Shown piece by piece: positions 9,216-9,709 of a DNA stretch of 9,709 nucleotides. The stretch is taken from positions 1-9,709 of the forward strand of contig JARIHB010000145.1 of assembly GCA_029288515.1 (NCBI GenBank). Reading direction: 5' to 3'. This stretch comes from Candidatus Saccharimonadota bacterium. Lineage in GTDB: Bacteria; Patescibacteriota; Saccharimonadia; Saccharimonadales; UBA4665. The position numbers and the translations under genes were made by a program. The notes beneath the pieces were generated by a model. It ran no database searches, was not told the DNA's origin, and worked only from the letters and a program-made list of their open reading frames with translations. How positions within the stretch are numbered: the first letter of the stretch is position 1; each line of letters opens with the position of its first letter.

Positions 9216-9248
9216 AGTAGTAATGGTGATGTAACTATTACCACTACT
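9216..9248 (+). terminator. Hairpin after gyrA, possible weak terminator
   Basis: AGTAGT (9216-9221) pairs with ACTACT (9243-9248), and GGTGAT (9225-9230) with ATTACC (9237-9242, one G-U pair), with a 3-nt bulge and 6-nt loop. It begins one base after the gyrA stop codon. No T-run follows (ATGGACAAAAATT), so it is not a classical intrinsic terminator. It may protect the gyrA mRNA end or only slow polymerase, leaving read-through into the rRNA gene possible. Confidence 0.4.
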
Positions 9249-9249
9249 A

Positions 9250-9294
9250 TGGACAAAAATTATCTTGACATAATCTGGTGATCCATCGTACTAT
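9250..9294 (+). promoter_or_regulatory. rRNA operon promoter with AT-rich upstream tract
   Basis: A perfect TTGACA (9265-9270) is followed after 18 bases by TACTAT (9289-9294, 4/6 to TATAAT). The bases just upstream (ACAAAAATTAT) resemble an UP element that contacts RNA polymerase alpha subunits at rRNA promoters. Transcription should start near 9301, giving a leader of about 180 nt before the mature 16S end. Confidence 0.7.
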
Positions 9295-9300
9295 GTGTAT

Positions 9301-9478
9301 AAGAATTTTTGAGGTGTGCATTTAGTGTCTCGAAAAAGTTCGTTAAAAATTGAATAGTGCAAATCAACGTCAATTTCAGCATTACTTGTAATGCAAATGA
9401 ATTGTTTTAACATTAGTCAGTAATTTCGTATGTCGTAAGATATATGAAAGTTTCGACTGAATCAGAACAAATTCTACA
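9301..9478 (+). other. 16S rRNA leader with boxA-like element and two hairpins
   Basis: The leader has no coding capacity. GTTCGTTAAAAATTGAATA (9338-9356) resembles the boxA-type antitermination sequence of Gram-positive rRNA leaders (GTTCTTTGAAAACTGAATA), where Nus factors bind. A strong hairpin follows: GCATTAC/GTAATGC (9379-9385 with 9388-9394), extended outward by CAATT-CA with TG-AATTG (9371-9404). A weaker one pairs 9424-9431 with 9442-9449. Part of the remaining leader probably pairs with the spacer beyond the 16S 3' end for RNase III processing, but that partner lies outside the window. Confidence 0.55.

Positions 9479-9709
<231 letters not shown>

Overview
The window looks like a chromosomal piece of a Candidatus Saccharibacteria (TM7, Patescibacteria/CPR) genome. 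Three things point there. The 5' end of a 16S rRNA gene starts at about 9479 and has wording usual for this group (GATGAACGCTGGCGGCGTGCC, then ACGAGCGGCGGACGGCTGAG). The GyrB is compact (654 aa). A small Pro/Ala-rich protein lies beside a large membrane-anchored TraG/VirD4-like ATPase, a pair I recognise from CPR genomes. The standard genetic code fits: the long genes have no in-frame TGA. All recognised genes are on the + strand. The taxon is inferred from sequence recognition alone, without a database search.

Layout. Positions 1-21 may be the last codons of an upstream gene, closed by a strong hairpin terminator (30-57). Positions 58-573 hold no convincing gene. This stretch is AT-rich and contains at least five further hairpins, a DnaA-box-like pair (231-252) and a plausible minus-strand promoter that would fire back into the first terminator, so it may encode a small RNA. 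A 113-aa four-helix membrane protein of unknown function follows (574-915). Next is an extended -10 promoter and a probable two-gene operon: a 141-aa Pro/Ala-rich protein (985-1410) and a 1057-aa secretion/conjugation-type ATPase (1416-4589) with one N-terminal membrane helix, Walker A and B motifs and a disordered Pro-rich tail of about 245 residues.

After a weak hairpin and a sigma-70-type promoter come gyrB (4684-6648, GTG start) and gyrA (6650-9214), one base apart and almost certainly co-transcribed. They encode the two subunits of DNA gyrase, with the catalytic residues in place. A 264-bp spacer follows, with a post-gyrA hairpin, a strong rRNA-type promoter (AT-rich upstream tract, TTGACA, TACTAT) and a leader containing a boxA-like element and two hairpins. 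The 16S gene then begins and runs off the window.

The most unusual feature is inside the 16S gene. The V1 region (helix h6) is expanded by roughly 110 nt compared with E. coli and folds on paper into a long stem carrying three hairpin arms. The large ATPase and its small partner are the most interesting protein system. The gyrase-rRNA linkage is a plausible way to keep supercoiling supply next to the heaviest transcription unit.
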